In this document: positions 1 through 8,642 of the stretch, piece after piece
Position numbering within the stretch: position 1 is the stretch's first letter
How the letters are laid out: the number at the start of each line of letters is the position of its first letter
Assembly: GCA_951812535.1 (NCBI GenBank)
Contig: CATOSK010000003.1
Coordinates: 283,001 to 347,000 of the forward strand
Direction: 5' to 3'
DNA from: an uncultured Dehalococcoidia bacterium
Lineage (GTDB): Bacteria > Chloroflexota > Dehalococcoidia > Lucifugimonadales > UBA3495
DNA length: 64,000 bases
The notes under the pieces: generated by a model
Told to the model about the DNA's origin: nothing
The model's input: the letters and a program-made list of their open reading frames with translations, nothing else
Databases searched by the model: none
Position numbers and translations under genes: made by a program

Positions 1-751
1 GAGGTTCGGTCACGGCACGGCCCATGTCCTCGGCCACGTATATGCCCACGCGGAGAATAACGTCTCCCTCCCCTGGGTGTCCCGCTTCCTTCCAGGCTTC
101 CCGGTACTCGGAGATGGCTTCGGCCAGGTCGGAGACGCCGGAGCCACCCAGCCCGGCGAATATGGGGATGCCCAGGCGTCCCATGTCCGCGAAGGTTTCC
201 CGGGTGGAGGCAGCGTAACGCAGCGGCGGGTGGGGCTGCTGGCAGGGTTTGGGGACCAGGCAAACGTCCTGGAAGTTGTAGTATTCGCCCTGGTAGGAGA
301 AGCGTTCTTCGGTCCAGGCCAGCTTCATCACCTGGTAATACTCCATGAACCGTTCCCGGCTCTCGGAATAGGGGATGTTATACCCATCATACGCCCAGGG
401 AAACCCGCTGCGCCCGATGCCCAGGTCCAGCCTCCCCTGGCTGATGTTGTCCAGGGTAGCCACCTCCTCGGCCATGCGTACCGGGTGCCCCAGGGGCAGT
501 ACCAGCACCGCGGTGCCCACCCGGATTGTGCTGGTCCTGGCGGCGATGGCCGTGGCGAATATCAGTGGCGAGGCCACCACCGAGGGAATGGCCCGCCCGC
601 TGCCCGGCGGGGCAAAATGTCGTTCTGCCAGCCACACGCCGTCGAAGCCCCATTCCTCCGCGCTGGCGGCGGTGGTGAAAGCCTCGCCGAAGGCTTCAGA
701 CTGCGTCCTGCCTTCCCGGTAGTCACATTCCATCATCAGGCCAAATTTCAT
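1..751 (-). CDS. LLM-class (bacterial luciferase-like) flavin-dependent oxidoreductase, C-terminus beyond the window
   Basis: About 250 residues are visible, starting MKFGLMMECDYREG and running off the left edge with no stop. The N-terminus has the luciferase-family TIM-barrel pattern: a flavin-pocket strand (KFGLMME), GFDGVWLAERHF near residue 35, the conserved RVGTAVLVLPLGHPVRMAEE stretch and the LDLGIGRSG segment. Members use reduced FMN (or F420) to oxygenate or reduce small organic substrates; the substrate cannot be read here. The start is supported by an AAGGAG ribosome site a few bases upstream (about 758-763). Many short plus-strand frames over it are shadows. Confidence 0.88.
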   Translation of the reverse strand, partial: MKFGLMMECDYREGRTQSEAFGEAFTTAASAEEWGFDGVWLAERHFAPPGSGRAIPSVVASPLIFATAIAARTSTIRVGTAVLVLPLGHPVRMAEEVATLDNISQGRLDLGIGRSGFPWAYDGYNIPYSESRERFMEYYQVMKLAWTEERFSYQGEYYNFQDVCLVPKPCQQPHPPLRYAASTRETFADMGRLGIPIFAGLGGSGVSDLAEAISEYREAWKEAGHPGEGDVILRVGIYVAEDMGRAVTEP

Positions 752-1015
752 GCTTCGCTCCTTGGGGACTCGGCGCCGGGTTGCCCGTATGAGACCCCAG
801 TCACGCCAACTATTTCGGCCAACGCTATCACTCGCCGACACCAGCGTCAAACGCGAAAAGGGCGGTGAAAAGCCACGGAAATACCGCCGATAGTACGCCT
901 TGTCCGAAAATACGCCGCTGGAAAAGAAAAGCGCCGCCAGGACAAAGGCTCAGAGACGGGAGCACCCGACTGCCATCCATCCTCGACCAGGTTTCGTAGG
1001 GAGACCGGTTCTCCA

Positions 1016-1705
1016 TCAACCGCGCTTTGCAACCCATACGACGTGATGTGCTCCGCCCTTGCGGCTGCTTCTACCGTGCGCCCGCACCTTGACTTCATCC
1101 ACCCCGAAGCCCGCGCGGCGCAGCCGTTTGACGAATGCCGGTTGAGGAACGGCCGACCACACCGCCAAAACCCCGCCGCGCCGCAACGCCCCATGGGCGG
1201 CAGTCAGCCCCGGCAGGCTGTAAAGCCAGTTGTTGCCCTCCCGGACCATCGCCTCCGCGCCATTGTCAACATCAAGCAGGATGGCGTCGTAGTCACCTCG
1301 GGCGGCCATTATCAACTCGGCAACGTCGGTTTCATGGAGTTCAGTTCGGCGGTCGTCAAGAGGCCGGCCGGCCAGTTCAGCAAGCACTCCCCGGTTCCAT
1401 TCCGCCACCTCTGGCACGAGCTCCGCAACCACAACCCGGGCATCTTCGCCGAGGGTGTCCAGCGCCGTCCTCACCGAATAACCCATGCCCAAGCCCCCAA
1501 TCAGAACGCGGGCCCCCGGACGTTTTCCCAGGTTCTGGCAACCCAGTCTGGCCATGGCTTCTTCTGAACCGTAGACGCGGCTGTTCATGAGTTCCTGATT
1601 ATCCGCTTTGAGCGAGAACTCAGAGTCGCGTTGGTACAAAAGGAGCTCGGCTCCTCCCCCGGGGGGTTGGGCGCGGCCTAGCAACAGCCAAGGCTTCATC
1701 GACAC
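1016..1705 (-). CDS. Spermidine-synthase-like SAM-fold protein
   Basis: 229 residues forming a single Rossmann-type domain. The nucleotide-binding glycine loop is VLIGGLGMGY (67-76), the acidic strand end follows at VVVAELVPE (91-99), and a later DAILLDVDNG (140-149) matches the motif IV region of the spermine/spermidine synthase superfamily. It is shorter than true spermidine synthases (about 280 residues) and lacks their N-terminal beta domain, so it is more likely one of the small orphan spermidine-synthase-like proteins or a methyltransferase. It stands alone, with 264 featureless bases between it and the luciferase-like gene. Confidence 0.72.
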   Translation of the reverse strand: MSMKPWLLLGRAQPPGGGAELLLYQRDSEFSLKADNQELMNSRVYGSEEAMARLGCQNLGKRPGARVLIGGLGMGYSVRTALDTLGEDARVVVAELVPEVAEWNRGVLAELAGRPLDDRRTELHETDVAELIMAARGDYDAILLDVDNGAEAMVREGNNWLYSLPGLTAAHGALRRGGVLAVWSAVPQPAFVKRLRRAGFGVDEVKVRAHGRSSRKGGAHHVVWVAKRG

Positions 1706-1836
1706 CCCACGATGATGTCTGGAGCCGCCGGGGAAATGCCCTCGGCGGAATCCGATTTCTCGGACCGCAGGATTACCCCGGCGGTCCCTTCAGCCGGTCC
1801 GGCCAACCGGCCTTTCCAGCATGATTGCTAGCAGTT

Positions 1837-2958
1837 CTACCCAGTCGCGGTTGCGCCGGAATTGACAGCCGCAGGGTTGCCGCCTTCTTTCTCCGCCGGC
1901 GGTTTCGGGCCCGTTCTGAGAATGGACGAAACCTGGTGCATGTGGCTGAGAATCTCCCGGTAGGACTTCAGCGTTCCGGTCTCGTAATAGGGAATGCCCT
2001 GCTGCCGGCAGAACTCCTTGACGATGGGCCGCGCCTTTCCCAGGTTCTTCCTTGGCATCATCGTGAACAGGTGGTGCTCTATCTGGTAATTCAGTCCCCC
2101 ATACATCAGGTCCACCAGGAAGTTGGGCTTGACGTTGCGGGTGGTGAGCACCTGGGTGCGAACGAAGTCCAGGGGCTTGTCCTTGTCCAGGATCAGCATA
2201 CCTTTGTGATTCGGAGCGAATACCAACCCGTAGTACAGCCCGAACAGTCCCTGGTGGACCACGGCGAAGGCCAAAACCTGCCACGGAGTGAGCGCGTAGA
2301 AGAGCAGGCCGAAATACACGACGAAGTGCAGCGCCATCAGGCTGAAGTCAGGGAGGTATTGCCTCGCCTTCCGGGTTCCAATCAGGAACTGGGTGCTCGC
2401 AATCCGGATCCCCAGGCCCTCAAGCATCAGCATCGGCACGTAATAGAAGGCCTGATACCCCACCAGCCACCGCGTGACGCCCCGTTTGCAACTTGCCTTT
2501 TCTTCCGAGAAGGCCAGCACTGGCATCAGGGTGTGAGGGTCGTCATCCAGGTCATTCGGAGTACGGTGGTGCTGGTTGTGCTGGGCGAGCCACCACGACT
2601 GGCTCATGCTCAACAGGAAGCAGACGCCGTAACCGATAAGTCGGTTCCCCCGGTTCGACCGGCAGACTGCCAGGTGCCCGGCATCGTGGCCGATGTAACC
2701 TATCTGCCCGAACACAAAAGCCAGGAAAACGGCGTTGGCCAGTTGGAACCAGAAATTGTCCACCACCAGCAGGAACGTGAGGCTCAGGGCGAGCATGGCC
2801 AGCGTGGACAAAATCTTGAAGGAGTAGTACCCGGGCTGCCGGTCCATCAACCCCTGTTCCCTGATGCGGCGGGGCAATTCGGCAAAGTCTGTCATGGGGT
2901 CCGGCGTCAGTGGTTGGTCTGTCGGCGTGGCGGTAGCAGCATTGATGAAATCCGGCAT
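1837..2958 (-). CDS. Membrane fatty-acid desaturase (front-end type, Q-x-x-H-H third box)
   Basis: Integral-membrane di-iron desaturase of about 373 residues. Three histidine boxes are present: HDAGH (91-95), HNQHH (127-131) and QIEHH (292-296). Glutamine as the first residue of the third box is typical of front-end acyl-lipid desaturases (delta-5/delta-6 and sphingolipid types). Hydrophobic stretches flank the first two boxes and recur around residues 205-250. The frame is open up to 3228, but that extension is low-complexity. I place the start at MPDFINAATA (2958), which has GAGGA about 12 bases upstream; M at 2895 is the alternative. There is no fused cytochrome b5 domain, so the electron donor must be separate. 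The regioselectivity cannot be assigned. Confidence 0.9.
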   Translation of the reverse strand: MPDFINAATATPTDQPLTPDPMTDFAELPRRIREQGLMDRQPGYYSFKILSTLAMLALSLTFLLVVDNFWFQLANAVFLAFVFGQIGYIGHDAGHLAVCRSNRGNRLIGYGVCFLLSMSQSWWLAQHNQHHRTPNDLDDDPHTLMPVLAFSEEKASCKRGVTRWLVGYQAFYYVPMLMLEGLGIRIASTQFLIGTRKARQYLPDFSLMALHFVVYFGLLFYALTPWQVLAFAVVHQGLFGLYYGLVFAPNHKGMLILDKDKPLDFVRTQVLTTRNVKPNFLVDLMYGGLNYQIEHHLFTMMPRKNLGKARPIVKEFCRQQGIPYYETGTLKSYREILSHMHQVSSILRTGPKPPAEKEGGNPAAVNSGATATG

Positions 2959-3325
2959 ATGTCGGTGAAATCCTCGTGCAGGCGGGCCGGCCGGGTAGAC
3001 TCCGAGGATTCCCCGGGGTGTTTCGGTGACTTGCCGGAGGGCGTGCCTTTGGTTTATGCCCAGCTTGCCCCGGGCGGTCATGGAGGTGGGACGGGGGCGG
3101 GTCTGAACGCAATCTATCTTACCCTGTTTAATGGGAGTTTTGAAGGTTTGGCTATTCTCCCAACCCCGGGAGCGCGACTCAGGAGCAGTTCGGATTAAGC
3201 AAAGGCCTTGGGCAGACGCTGTTGTCACTTGATTCGGACGGGTTTTGCATGAACGATTGGATCTATACCAAGGCGGTCCCGTCCCAACTCTCTAGCTTCT
3301 GTATTCGCGAAACGGAATGTGGTCC

Positions 3326-3440
3326 GGGCAGCAGGGCTGTCGCATTTGAAAGATACCACCATGCAGGTGCCGCAGTTCGATGCCCATATGCTGTATTTTC
3401 AACTATTGTCTTGGGCAATGTCTCGACTATCCATCCCTCA
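3326..3440 (+). repeat. Dispersed repeat family 1, copy A
   Basis: About 100 bases here align with 55355-55470 in the same orientation. The core, centred on CACCATGCAGGTGCCGCAG, is identical in both and the flanks are diverged but alignable, down to a shared CATCCATCCCT. The two copies lie in intergenic space about 52 kb apart. The surrounding stretch from the desaturase start to the CoA-transferase (2959-3726) holds no convincing gene. In one frame several differences between copies are silent (SHLKDTTMQVPQ against SHLKNTTMQVPQ), so a decayed short coding segment is possible. Confidence 0.6.
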
Positions 3441-3726
3441 CTTTATCAAGGGGGGCGGCTGGATCGAGAACGTCAATGGGTCTTCGAGAACCGAAATGCG
3501 ATTGCCCTGGGTCCGGGCAGCAGCTTCGGTAGCCATCCTCAAACTTGGTCGTTGTATACTAACCACACTAATGGGTGTTGATAATTTTTGGTCGAGTACA
3601 GCGAGGCCGGATTGACATCGCTCCCAAGTAAGGTGGCCCTAACGCCGGAGAAGGCCCGGTTGCCGAAGGAACAGGTAGGATGTTGGTCCGAACATGATCC
3701 CAGATTACTTACAGGAGAGGTGAACC

Positions 3727-6201
3727 GTGGCAGGACCATGTACAGGCCTAACCATCCTGGATTTTTCACTGGGGATGCCGGGGGCCATCTGCACCTTGGT
3801 AATGGCCGACTACGGGGCCGAGGTGATCAAGGTTGAACCTCTCGGCGGAGACCCCTTCCGCTTTCAGCCCGGCTGGATTTCATGGAACCGCGGCAAGAAA
3901 GGCATTGCGTTGGATCTGACCACCGAGGAAGGCCGCGAGCAAGCCATCCAGCTGGCTGGCCAGGCTGATGTTCTGGTCGAGTCCTTCCGGCCCGGGGACA
4001 TGGCTGACTGGGGGTTGGGGTATGAAGCCTTGTCCCAGCTTTACCCCCGGCTGGTCTACTGCTCCATTACGGGCTTTGGGCAAGAGGGCCCCCTTCAACG
4101 GGTGAAAGGGTACGAGGGTGCCGTTGCGGCCAAAGCGGGCCGGATGCTGAACCTGCAGGGACAGCCCAACCGGGAAGGCCCGGTGTATTCGGCGGTGTAT
4201 ACCGGAAGCTGGCACGCCAGCCAGGCCGCGGTGCGCGGGATTATCGGGGCCCTCCGCGTGCGCGACCTGTGCGGTCGCGGGCAATGGGTCCAGACCAGCA
4301 TCGTTCAGAGCTTGGCCTCTCCCCACGACAACAACGCTGGCGACGGCGGACTCGTGAATATGCAGCTCCGGCGCAGGGACCCGGAGCGGTTCCCTGCGAG
4401 ACCCGGCGGCACCCGCGGTCTCTCCTCAGTGGGATACATTCCAGTGCGGACCAGGGACGGCACATGGCTGCAGCATGCCAATCAACGGGTCCCGCACATC
4501 CAGGGGCATCTGAAGGCCCTTGACCTCGGGGATCTGCTGGAGGATGAGCGGTTCGCGAGAGTCCCCGGCATTGACCTGGAGAACCGGGAACTCCTGCGCC
4601 GCGAAATTCTGAAGAAACAGTTGGAGAAGACGGCCGACGAATGGATGGATATCTATCTCCAGGACGGCAACATCGCCGCTGAACCATACCGCAGCAGCGT
4701 CCAGGCGATGGACCATCCTGCCGTGGTATCCAACAACACGGTGGTAACCATAGATGATCCCCGCGTGGGCCCCATGCGGACCCTGGCCCCCCTGGTGGAT
4801 TTCAGGCAAACTCCGGGGGAGCCAAGCGGACCCGCCCCCGATGTGGGACAGCACAATGCCGAAGTCCTGGGAGGCCTGCAGGATAAGTCCCCGGTGGCAA
4901 GCGATGGTCCGCCCGACATTCCCGGGACCACTGTGCCGGCCCACCCCCTATCAGGAATTACCATCCTGGACCTGGCTACCATCCAGGCCGGACCCTACGC
5001 CGCCGCCCTTCTCGCGGACCTCGGCGCGCGGGTCATCAAGCTCGACGCCACCGACCGGCGATTGGATGAAGGGCGCCGTTCCACCGCCCAGGCGGTTGCC
5101 GAGCCAAGGACCTACGCTGGCAAGGAGGGGATTCAGGTCGACCTACAGACCCCTGAAGGCAAGGAGATCGTCCATAGGCTAATCGCCAGGGCCGATGTTT
5201 TGTCCCACAATTTCCGCCTCGGCGTCCCGGAGCGTCTCGGAGTTGACTGGGAGGCCTGCCGGAAGATTAATCCCCGCCTGGTCCATGTATGGATGGGTAC
5301 CTATGGCGAAAACGGGGAACACGCTCGCCGGCCGGGCGCCCACCCCATTCCCGGCGCCATCATGGGCGGGGCCATGCGGCAGATGGGCCGGGGCATGCCG
5401 CCGCCACCGGAACAGGAGTTGGATGTTGAGGAGACCGTCGAGGCCACCCGCTGGATCATGAAGTCCAACTGGGGCCCGGACCAGAACACCTCCCCCGCTG
5501 TGGCCACGGGCATAATCCTGGCCCTCCGGGCGCGGGACATCACCGGTGAAGGCCAGCCGGTCCATGTCACCATGCTTAACGCAAATGCCTGGACCAATGC
5601 CGACGAATATTACGACTACGCCAACCGCCCTCCCACAGCCATGCCCGACGAAGAGCTTCATGGCCTCCATGCCCTGTACCGTCTCTACCGCTGCCGGGAA
5701 GGGTGGGTGTTCCTCGGCTGCCTGTTCCAGGACGAGTGGGAAACGTTCTGCCGCACCGTGCAGCGGGAAGAACTCCTGTCAGATCCCCGCTTCTCCTCCC
5801 CGGAGACGCGACGGGCAAATGACGAAGCCCTGATTGCCGAGATCTCGGCAATCTTCGCCGCGCGTACCGCTGCCGAGTGGGAGGAGTGGCTGATCGAGGC
5901 GGACATCAGTTGTGTCCAGGCCGACGAAGCCCTGGAAGGAGAATTCTACGCGGAACATCCCCACGCCAAAGCGAACGCCCTTAGCGTTGAGGTTGAGCAC
6001 CCATATGTCGGCAAGTACCTCCGTTACGGCGGGCTGGTCGAATTTTCCCTGACGCCGGGGCTCTACCGTACCTCCATCCAGGTTGGCCAGCATACCAGGC
6101 CCCTCCTCCGGGAAATCGGGTACGGCGACGACGAGATCGAGAATCTGGGAGCACGGGGAATCGTCCAGTGGGCCGACCCCTCGGTCGGCGGGGAGCCGTA
6201 G
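3727..6201 (+). CDS. Tandem-fused family III CoA-transferase (CaiB/BaiF), two full domains
   Basis: 824 residues, twice the usual CaiB/BaiF length, with two complete homologous halves (about 1-395 and 405-815). Each begins with the nucleotide-binding signature (LTILDFSLGMPGAICTLVMA; ITILDLATIQAGPYAAALLA) and has the VEPLGGDPFR or equivalent loop. Family members move CoA between carboxylic acids through an aspartyl-CoA thioester. By hand alignment of the catalytic segment ahead of the GI..AL helix, the second half has Asp585 at the catalytic position, while the first has Ser161. Only the C-terminal half may therefore be active. The start is GTG, chosen for AGGAGAGG just upstream. The substrate is unknown; acyl-CoA-handling genes follow. 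Confidence 0.9.
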   Translation: MAGPCTGLTILDFSLGMPGAICTLVMADYGAEVIKVEPLGGDPFRFQPGWISWNRGKKGIALDLTTEEGREQAIQLAGQADVLVESFRPGDMADWGLGYEALSQLYPRLVYCSITGFGQEGPLQRVKGYEGAVAAKAGRMLNLQGQPNREGPVYSAVYTGSWHASQAAVRGIIGALRVRDLCGRGQWVQTSIVQSLASPHDNNAGDGGLVNMQLRRRDPERFPARPGGTRGLSSVGYIPVRTRDGTWLQHANQRVPHIQGHLKALDLGDLLEDERFARVPGIDLENRELLRREILKKQLEKTADEWMDIYLQDGNIAAEPYRSSVQAMDHPAVVSNNTVVTIDDPRVGPMRTLAPLVDFRQTPGEPSGPAPDVGQHNAEVLGGLQDKSPVASDGPPDIPGTTVPAHPLSGITILDLATIQAGPYAAALLADLGARVIKLDATDRRLDEGRRSTAQAVAEPRTYAGKEGIQVDLQTPEGKEIVHRLIARADVLSHNFRLGVPERLGVDWEACRKINPRLVHVWMGTYGENGEHARRPGAHPIPGAIMGGAMRQMGRGMPPPPEQELDVEETVEATRWIMKSNWGPDQNTSPAVATGIILALRARDITGEGQPVHVTMLNANAWTNADEYYDYANRPPTAMPDEELHGLHALYRLYRCREGWVFLGCLFQDEWETFCRTVQREELLSDPRFSSPETRRANDEALIAEISAIFAARTAAEWEEWLIEADISCVQADEALEGEFYAEHPHAKANALSVEVEHPYVGKYLRYGGLVEFSLTPGLYRTSIQVGQHTRPLLREIGYGDDEIENLGARGIVQWADPSVGGEP

Positions 6202-6279
6202 GCGCGCCCTCAACCTGCGTCAAGCTGCTCCGTGCCCATGTAACCCCGCCTGGGTTAAATTGGAAAAGGGAGACCATTC

Positions 6280-6639
6280 TTGGCAGTATTAGTCAGTTTC
6301 GACATAGATGGAACCCTGGAAGCGGGCGACCCCCCTGGGCCGATTACCATGAGCATGGTCAGGAAGGCCAGGGATCATGGGTGCATCATCGGCAGTTCCT
6401 CCGACCGTCCCCTTCCGGTACAGCAGGCCATTTGGGACCGGCACGGCATCGAGGTGAGTTTCGTCTCGGCGAAGCAAGGCCTCCCGGACGTGAAGTGCCG
6501 TTTTCCGGCCGAGGAATACTACCATGTGGGCGATACAGAACTGGACCGCCAATTCGCCCTCGAAGCAGGGTTCCATTTCGTCTTGATGGACGCCGGGAAT
6601 ACGGAGCCGTGGCTCGACGGGAGGCCGGCGCTGGATTAG
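6280..6639 (+). CDS. Small HAD-superfamily hydrolase-like protein
   Basis: 119 residues. The HAD nucleophile motif is intact (SFDIDGTLE, Asp8/Asp10), followed by SSSDRP (motif II-like) and GDTELDRQFA (motif IV-like acidic loop). There is no obvious cap domain, and the protein is about half the length of typical HAD phosphatases, so it may be a minimal phosphatase or a binding variant. The start is TTG with a purine-rich AAGGGAGA before it. It follows the CoA-transferase by about 80 bases on the same strand and may be cotranscribed. Confidence 0.7.
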   Translation: MAVLVSFDIDGTLEAGDPPGPITMSMVRKARDHGCIIGSSSDRPLPVQQAIWDRHGIEVSFVSAKQGLPDVKCRFPAEEYYHVGDTELDRQFALEAGFHFVLMDAGNTEPWLDGRPALD

Positions 6640-6708
6640 CCACCCCCGGTGTAAGCTAGTGGCTGCGGCGGGAACAAGAGGGAATCCAGACGTAGTCGGC
6701 AAACACCT

Positions 6709-6737
6709 TTGACCAGCAAAAGTCCTCTACATATAAT
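6709..6737 (+). promoter_or_regulatory. Sigma70-type promoter of the DUF35/thiolase-like operon
   Basis: TTGACC (6709-6714), a 17-base spacer, then a perfect TATAAT (6732-6737). The DUF35 gene starts 65 bases downstream, with AGGAGGGGAG ahead of its ATG. Confidence 0.75.
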
Positions 6738-6801
6738 CCGCCTTGGATTGTGTCGGTAACGCCAACGCGCGGTATGCAAGATCCCACAGGAGGGGAGAAC
6801 C

Positions 6802-7230
6802 ATGTCAACCATTCCAGGCCTTGTGAGACCTGCTCCAGTTCCCAATGAACTGACCAAGCCCTTCTGGGACGCCTGTAACGAGCGGCGGCTGGTCTTGCAG
6901 AACTGCACGTCCTGCGAGAGGCTGCAATATCCGCCCACCCCGCGGTGCAACAAATGCGGCTCCGCCGCCAACCTGGAGTGGAAGGAGGTCGAAGGCAAGG
7001 GACACATTGACGTGTTCATGGTGATACGCGACTCACGCATCAGGGGTTTCCGGTCGGCGCAGCCCATCAATTTCGCGGTGATAACCCTGGACGAGGATCC
7101 GGGCATCAACTTCTTGTCCAACCTTCCGGGTACCCCGCCGGGCGAGGTGCCGGTTGGAGCCCCGGTGGAACTGATATTTGAAGAAGCGAGTAACGGCCAG
7201 TTGGTCCATGAATGGCAGGTGGTCACCTAG
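6802..7230 (+). CDS. DUF35 / OB-fold zinc-ribbon protein (acyl-CoA-associated)
   Basis: 142 residues with an N-terminal helix, a rubredoxin-like zinc ribbon (Cys35-x2-Cys38 and Cys49-x2-Cys52), then an OB-fold beginning around GKGHIDVFMVI. Proteins of this family pair with thiolase-like partners, as in the ChsH2-Ltp2 steroid side-chain aldolase and archaeal HMG-CoA synthase complexes, where they help bind acyl-CoA and gate the thiolase subunit. The next gene is exactly such a partner, 55 bases downstream, which supports a two-subunit enzyme. Confidence 0.88.
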   Translation: MSTIPGLVRPAPVPNELTKPFWDACNERRLVLQNCTSCERLQYPPTPRCNKCGSAANLEWKEVEGKGHIDVFMVIRDSRIRGFRSAQPINFAVITLDEDPGINFLSNLPGTPPGEVPVGAPVELIFEEASNGQLVHEWQVVT

Positions 7231-7285
7231 CCCGCCGGGATCCTCAGGACACGGCCAATAGCGCAGAGGGCACGAGGGAGCTGAG

Positions 7286-8581
7286 ATGGTTAGTGACACG
7301 AGTTGGATGAGAAACCGGGAAGGCATGGGAGTCTGGGAGCACCGGGGCAAGGTCGCCGTTGTTGGTTGGGGCCAGTCCCACATCGACCGGCGCTGGGACG
7401 GCGTGACCATGGACCGGAGCTGCGGCGGCTTGACCAAAGAGGCATGCCTGAAGGCGATTGCGGATGCGGGCCTGTCGCTGGACGACATTGACGGGCTTAT
7501 CACCAGTGCGGAGACCCGGGCGGAGCAGACGTGGGCGCCGCGGCCCTATTTCGACCCGCCCTATGACACCGAAGACGGCCTGACTTATACCTCAGCAGAG
7601 TGGATACAACGGGAACTGGGGTTGAAGAACGTCAAGTATCTCAAGTCCGACGCACCCTACATCGGCCCGATGATGGGCCTCGCCGCCCAGGCGGTTGGTG
7701 ACGGATTATGCGAGACCGCCCTGGTATGGTATCCGATGGTCAACCTCGAAGGCCGGTACGGGCACAACAATCCCCAGAACCTCAACCAGGAGGCCCCCGG
7801 CCCCAGCGCCTTTTCCCTTCCCTGGGGTTACCAGAACGGCGCGATGTTCAACAACCTGGTGGTCTTCCTGCAGTACTGCCAGAAATACGGCAAGTCCCAC
7901 GACGGCCTCGCCCCTCTCTGCCTCAATCTGCGCCGGAACGGCCTGATGACGCCCTGGGGGTACTACGCTCTGCACGAGCCCTACCAGCTCACCCGCGAGG
8001 ACTACCTGAACGGGCGGGTGATCGAAGAACCGCTGGTGATTTATGACTGTGACCGCCCGGTCAATACCTGCGCCGCCTTCATCTTCACCACAGCCGAGCG
8101 TGCCAGGGACCTGCGGCAAAAGCCGGCCTACGTTCTCAACCATGCCCAGAACAACGGCCGGGGCAGGAGCACCATGGCAACCCTCGAGGAACACCAGGAG
8201 GCGGTCGCCAGCCTGGCGCGGAAGATGTGGGAAGGTTCCGGGCTCGGGCCTGACGATGTTGATATATTCAACCCGTATGACGGCTACCTCACCTTCACCC
8301 AGCAGTTCCTGGAAGGCTTTCAGTGGCACGGCGTCAAGTGGGGCGAGGCTCACGACTTCTACGCCAGCGACATCCGGGTCGAGGGACCCCATCCCTTCCT
8401 TTCCAGCGGAGGGAACAACGGGACCGGGCGCACCCGGGCATGTCTCTTCTCCGACAGCCTTGAGCAGCTTCGGGGGACCGCGGGGCCGCGGCAGGTGACG
8501 GGGCGGGCCGAGACTGCCCTGGCGGGCTGCAACACGCCGGACAGTTGCGGCTTCATGCTGTTAAGCAAGTATCCGAACTAG
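7286..8581 (+). CDS. Thiolase-like protein (lipid-transfer/Ltp2 type), partner of the DUF35 protein
   Basis: 431 residues with a thiolase fold pattern: N-terminal VAVVGWGQS, the KAIADAGLSLDDIDGLI helix-strand unit, and a C-terminal SSGGNNGTGRTR loop in place of the thiolase GG-x-x-x-GHP motif. At the usual nucleophile position I read KSDAPY, with no cysteine, and the active-site GHP histidine is missing. This is the non-thiolytic class seen in Ltp2-type retro-aldolases that act on acyl-CoA side chains. With the DUF35 gene it probably forms a carbon-carbon cleaving or forming complex; the substrate is unknown. It lies in the same operon as the DUF35 gene. Confidence 0.82.
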   Translation: MVSDTSWMRNREGMGVWEHRGKVAVVGWGQSHIDRRWDGVTMDRSCGGLTKEACLKAIADAGLSLDDIDGLITSAETRAEQTWAPRPYFDPPYDTEDGLTYTSAEWIQRELGLKNVKYLKSDAPYIGPMMGLAAQAVGDGLCETALVWYPMVNLEGRYGHNNPQNLNQEAPGPSAFSLPWGYQNGAMFNNLVVFLQYCQKYGKSHDGLAPLCLNLRRNGLMTPWGYYALHEPYQLTREDYLNGRVIEEPLVIYDCDRPVNTCAAFIFTTAERARDLRQKPAYVLNHAQNNGRGRSTMATLEEHQEAVASLARKMWEGSGLGPDDVDIFNPYDGYLTFTQQFLEGFQWHGVKWGEAHDFYASDIRVEGPHPFLSSGGNNGTGRTRACLFSDSLEQLRGTAGPRQVTGRAETALAGCNTPDSCGFMLLSKYPN

Positions 8582-8642
8582 GGCGAATCGACAATTGAAT
8601 GAAGCCTGTTGAAAGAGCAAGGCCAAAAGGGATCGGACCCAG

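Noticed and set aside
1825-3198. Long plus-strand open frame of 457 codons opposite the desaturase
   Set aside because: Shadow frame in GC-rich DNA; the opposite strand encodes a desaturase with three histidine boxes.
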